DNA of 14,475 nt from JAKPQD01 sp029572965 (GTDB lineage: Bacteria; Bacteroidota; Bacteroidia; Bacteroidales; DTGW01). Positions 13,147 to 14,475 of the stretch are shown one piece after another (positions within the stretch are counted from its first letter, which is position 1; each line of letters opens with the position of its first letter). Location of the stretch: the NCBI GenBank assembly GCA_035374585.1, contig DAOSPF010000072.1, forward strand, positions 1-14,475. Reading direction: 5' to 3'. A program made the position numbers and the translations under genes. Below the pieces are notes generated by a model. The model did no database searches and was not told where the DNA came from. It saw nothing but the letters and a program-made list of their open reading frames with translations.

Positions 13147-14475
13147 TTATTTTTTTATGATTTTAAATATGGCTTTTTCGCCAGTCCTACTGCTTAATAG
13201 TATAGCGTATTGCCCAGGTTTGACAGAGCTCATCTCAACAGCAGTTGTTGTGGAGCTTTCGGATATTCTGCCTTTTAATACTTGTTTTCCTGATAAGTCA
13301 AATAATTCAAACATTGTAAAGCCTACACCTTTGATATGTAATATATTGTAGGTGGGTACTGGATAAACAATGACTTCATTCTTTTTTTCGTTATGAATAG
13401 CTGTAACAGGAATCCATTTTGCATAAAGGGTTGTATTATCAGTAATTACATCATTTTCAAAATTCCAGACAATGGTAAAATTTGGGTCTTTGAACCAGCC
13501 ATCAAAAAGGTACCCGTTTTTATGCGGATTAGCTGGGCGATTGATATAGTTGTTGTATAAAACAACAGTGTCGTTAATAGTTGTGCCGCCTGTAGTTTCA
13601 AAGTGTACCGTACAATCAGGTGAAATCCATTTTGCATAAAGGGTCGTGTTAGCTGTAATTACATCATTTTCAAAATTCCAAATAATGGTAAAATTTGGGT
13701 TTTTGAACCAGCCACCAAACAGGTACCCATTTTTATGCGGATTGACAGGGCGATTGATATAGCTGTTGTAAAAAACAACTGTATCTTCAATAGGCGTGCC
13801 GCCATTAGTGTCAAAGTGGATGTTATAGCTGAGGGCAATCCATTTAGCGTAAATGGTAGTATTTTCTGTTATCAAATCAGAGTTAAAGTTCCAGGTAACA
13901 GTAAATAAAGAATCTTTGTACCATTTGTCAAACTGATAGCCTGGTTTTTCAGGGTTAGCAGGTTGGTTTACCAGATGATTGTAGGTAACAGTTGCATTGC
14001 TTATAATATTGCCCCCAAATGTTTCAAAAGAAACGATGTATGGCTTTGGTTGCCATTTGGCAAATAAAGTTGTGTCCTGGGTTAACATAGTTTGACGAAA
14101 AGTCCCAGCTTTTGGAAAGCTGTTGGTCAACATACCATCCTGAAAACAGGTAGTGTTCCATTTCTGGCATGTTGGGGACATTTACCAATGACTGGTATGG
14201 GATATTCTGTGGTAACACAAGGCTTCCTCCGTTGGAGTTGAAATTGACTAAAAAAGTTTTTTTGGTCCAACGGGCATATAAATAAAGGTCAGCAGTTACA
14301 ATGTCAGTGGCAAAAATCCATTGGTTGGCAAAGCTTGTGTCTTTATACCAGCCCAGAAAGCGATATCCGGGGATATTGTTAATGAAAGGTTCTTGAAGAG
14401 TGGTATTGTCATCAGTTTCAATTGTTGAATCACCTGAAGCCGACAGACTATTGACAAAGGTAACAATGGTAAGTC
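13147..14475 (-). CDS. Secreted InlB/Listeria-Bacteroides repeat protein with T9SS type A sorting tail (partial, frameshifted)
   Basis: The 3' part of a surface or secreted protein; its start lies beyond the window. Reading leftwards from 14475, one frame encodes repeat units until about 14090. The sequence then continues in the next frame from about 14088 to the stop at 13147, so one extra base is present between 14089 and 14101. Five 71-residue beta-grasp-like repeats are visible, each with GY-x-F-x-GW(Y/F)K, W-x-F, NTTLYAKW and FxTxGG. The last 75 or so residues form a Por_Secre_tail (VIVYPVPTYNILHI ... FELFDLSGKQVL ... PGQYAILL ... FKIIKK), the type A signal for T9SS export and surface anchoring. 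Function is probably adhesion. The frameshift could be a sequencing error in the 14098-14101 homopolymer or a true lesion; if real, the upstream frame would end after the second repeat and lose its sorting tail. Confidence 0.88.
13411..14270 (-). repeat. Tandem 213-bp coding repeats (InlB/Listeria-Bacteroides type)
   Basis: The Trp codon that ends each AKW motif lies at + strand positions 13414, 13627, 13840, 14053 and 14267. The spacings are 213, 213, 213 and 214 bases. The two units closest to the C-terminus (13411-13600 and 13624-13813) are about nine-tenths identical at DNA level by eye, while the more N-terminal units have diverged. The 214-base interval marks the frameshifted unit. Confidence 0.9.

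Noticed and set aside
13446..13637. A 63-codon - strand frame inside the repeat region
   Set aside because: It is an out-of-frame reading of the InlB-type repeats.
14086..14101. Programmed ribosomal frameshift as the explanation for the frame change
   Set aside because: No convincing slippery heptamer with a downstream structure was seen. A simple one-base insertion explains the 214-base spacing.
14024..14218. A 64-codon - strand frame treated as a separate small gene
   Set aside because: It is the pre-frameshift part of the repeat protein. The same frame stays open to the window end, and its motif (FSGWYVDQQ, SWDF) continues the repeats.

Overview
The window looks like a piece of a Bacteroidota (Bacteroidetes) chromosome. 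Three things point there. It carries two type IX secretion (T9SS) substrates with different C-terminal sorting domains and a PorP/SprF-family outer-membrane protein. Shine-Dalgarno sequences are mostly weak. Several -7 boxes fit the Bacteroidota TAnnTTTG consensus. The base composition is AT-rich, most strongly between genes. The hybrid cluster protein has the cysteine spacing typical of strict anaerobes, so an anaerobic or microaerobic lifestyle is a reasonable inference. Species cannot be named.

Layout. (1) Bases 1-3431, + strand: the C-terminal part of a large repetitive surface protein (SprB-like repeats ending in a gliding-motility/CHU_C type B sorting domain), followed 12 bp later by its likely PorP/SprF partner. 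(2) Bases 3440-3503: back-to-back hairpins separating this pair from a convergent group. (3) Bases 3482-6609, - strand: comF family gene, alpha/beta hydrolase and nadB (L-aspartate oxidase). (4) Bases 6690-9544, + strand: asnS and rpoN (sigma-54), 5 bp apart. (5) Bases 9546-13036, - strand: read in transcription order, a ferredoxin-like iron-sulfur protein, hcp (hybrid cluster protein), a small cupin, and a YgbA-type 'nitrous oxide-stimulated promoter' family protein. (6) Bases 13147-14475, - strand: a secreted protein of 71-residue InlB/Listeria-Bacteroides repeats with a T9SS type A tail. It runs off the window and carries a one-base frameshift.

How they work together. Region 5 reads as a nitrosative/nitric-oxide stress module. 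Hcp reduces NO or hydroxylamine, and the neighbouring ferredoxin-like protein is a plausible electron donor. The YgbA-family protein belongs to a NO-induced family. The genes for the ferredoxin-like protein and hcp have separate promoters, but each has a very similar AAGTACTT-centred motif on the same strand, 24-25 bp upstream of a TAnnTTTG-like -7 box. This suggests one regulator controls both, and it is the most interesting regulatory signal here. The surface-protein genes at both ends are unrelated to it except through the T9SS.

No tRNA, rRNA, CRISPR array, insertion sequence or phage gene was seen. No gene-free stretch exceeds 300 bases; the longest gap is 11948-12139 (192 bases), which holds the hcp promoter region and a small tandem repeat. 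I did not find a clearly new multi-gene system. The best candidates for novelty are the shared operator and the unusual iron-sulfur protein next to hcp.
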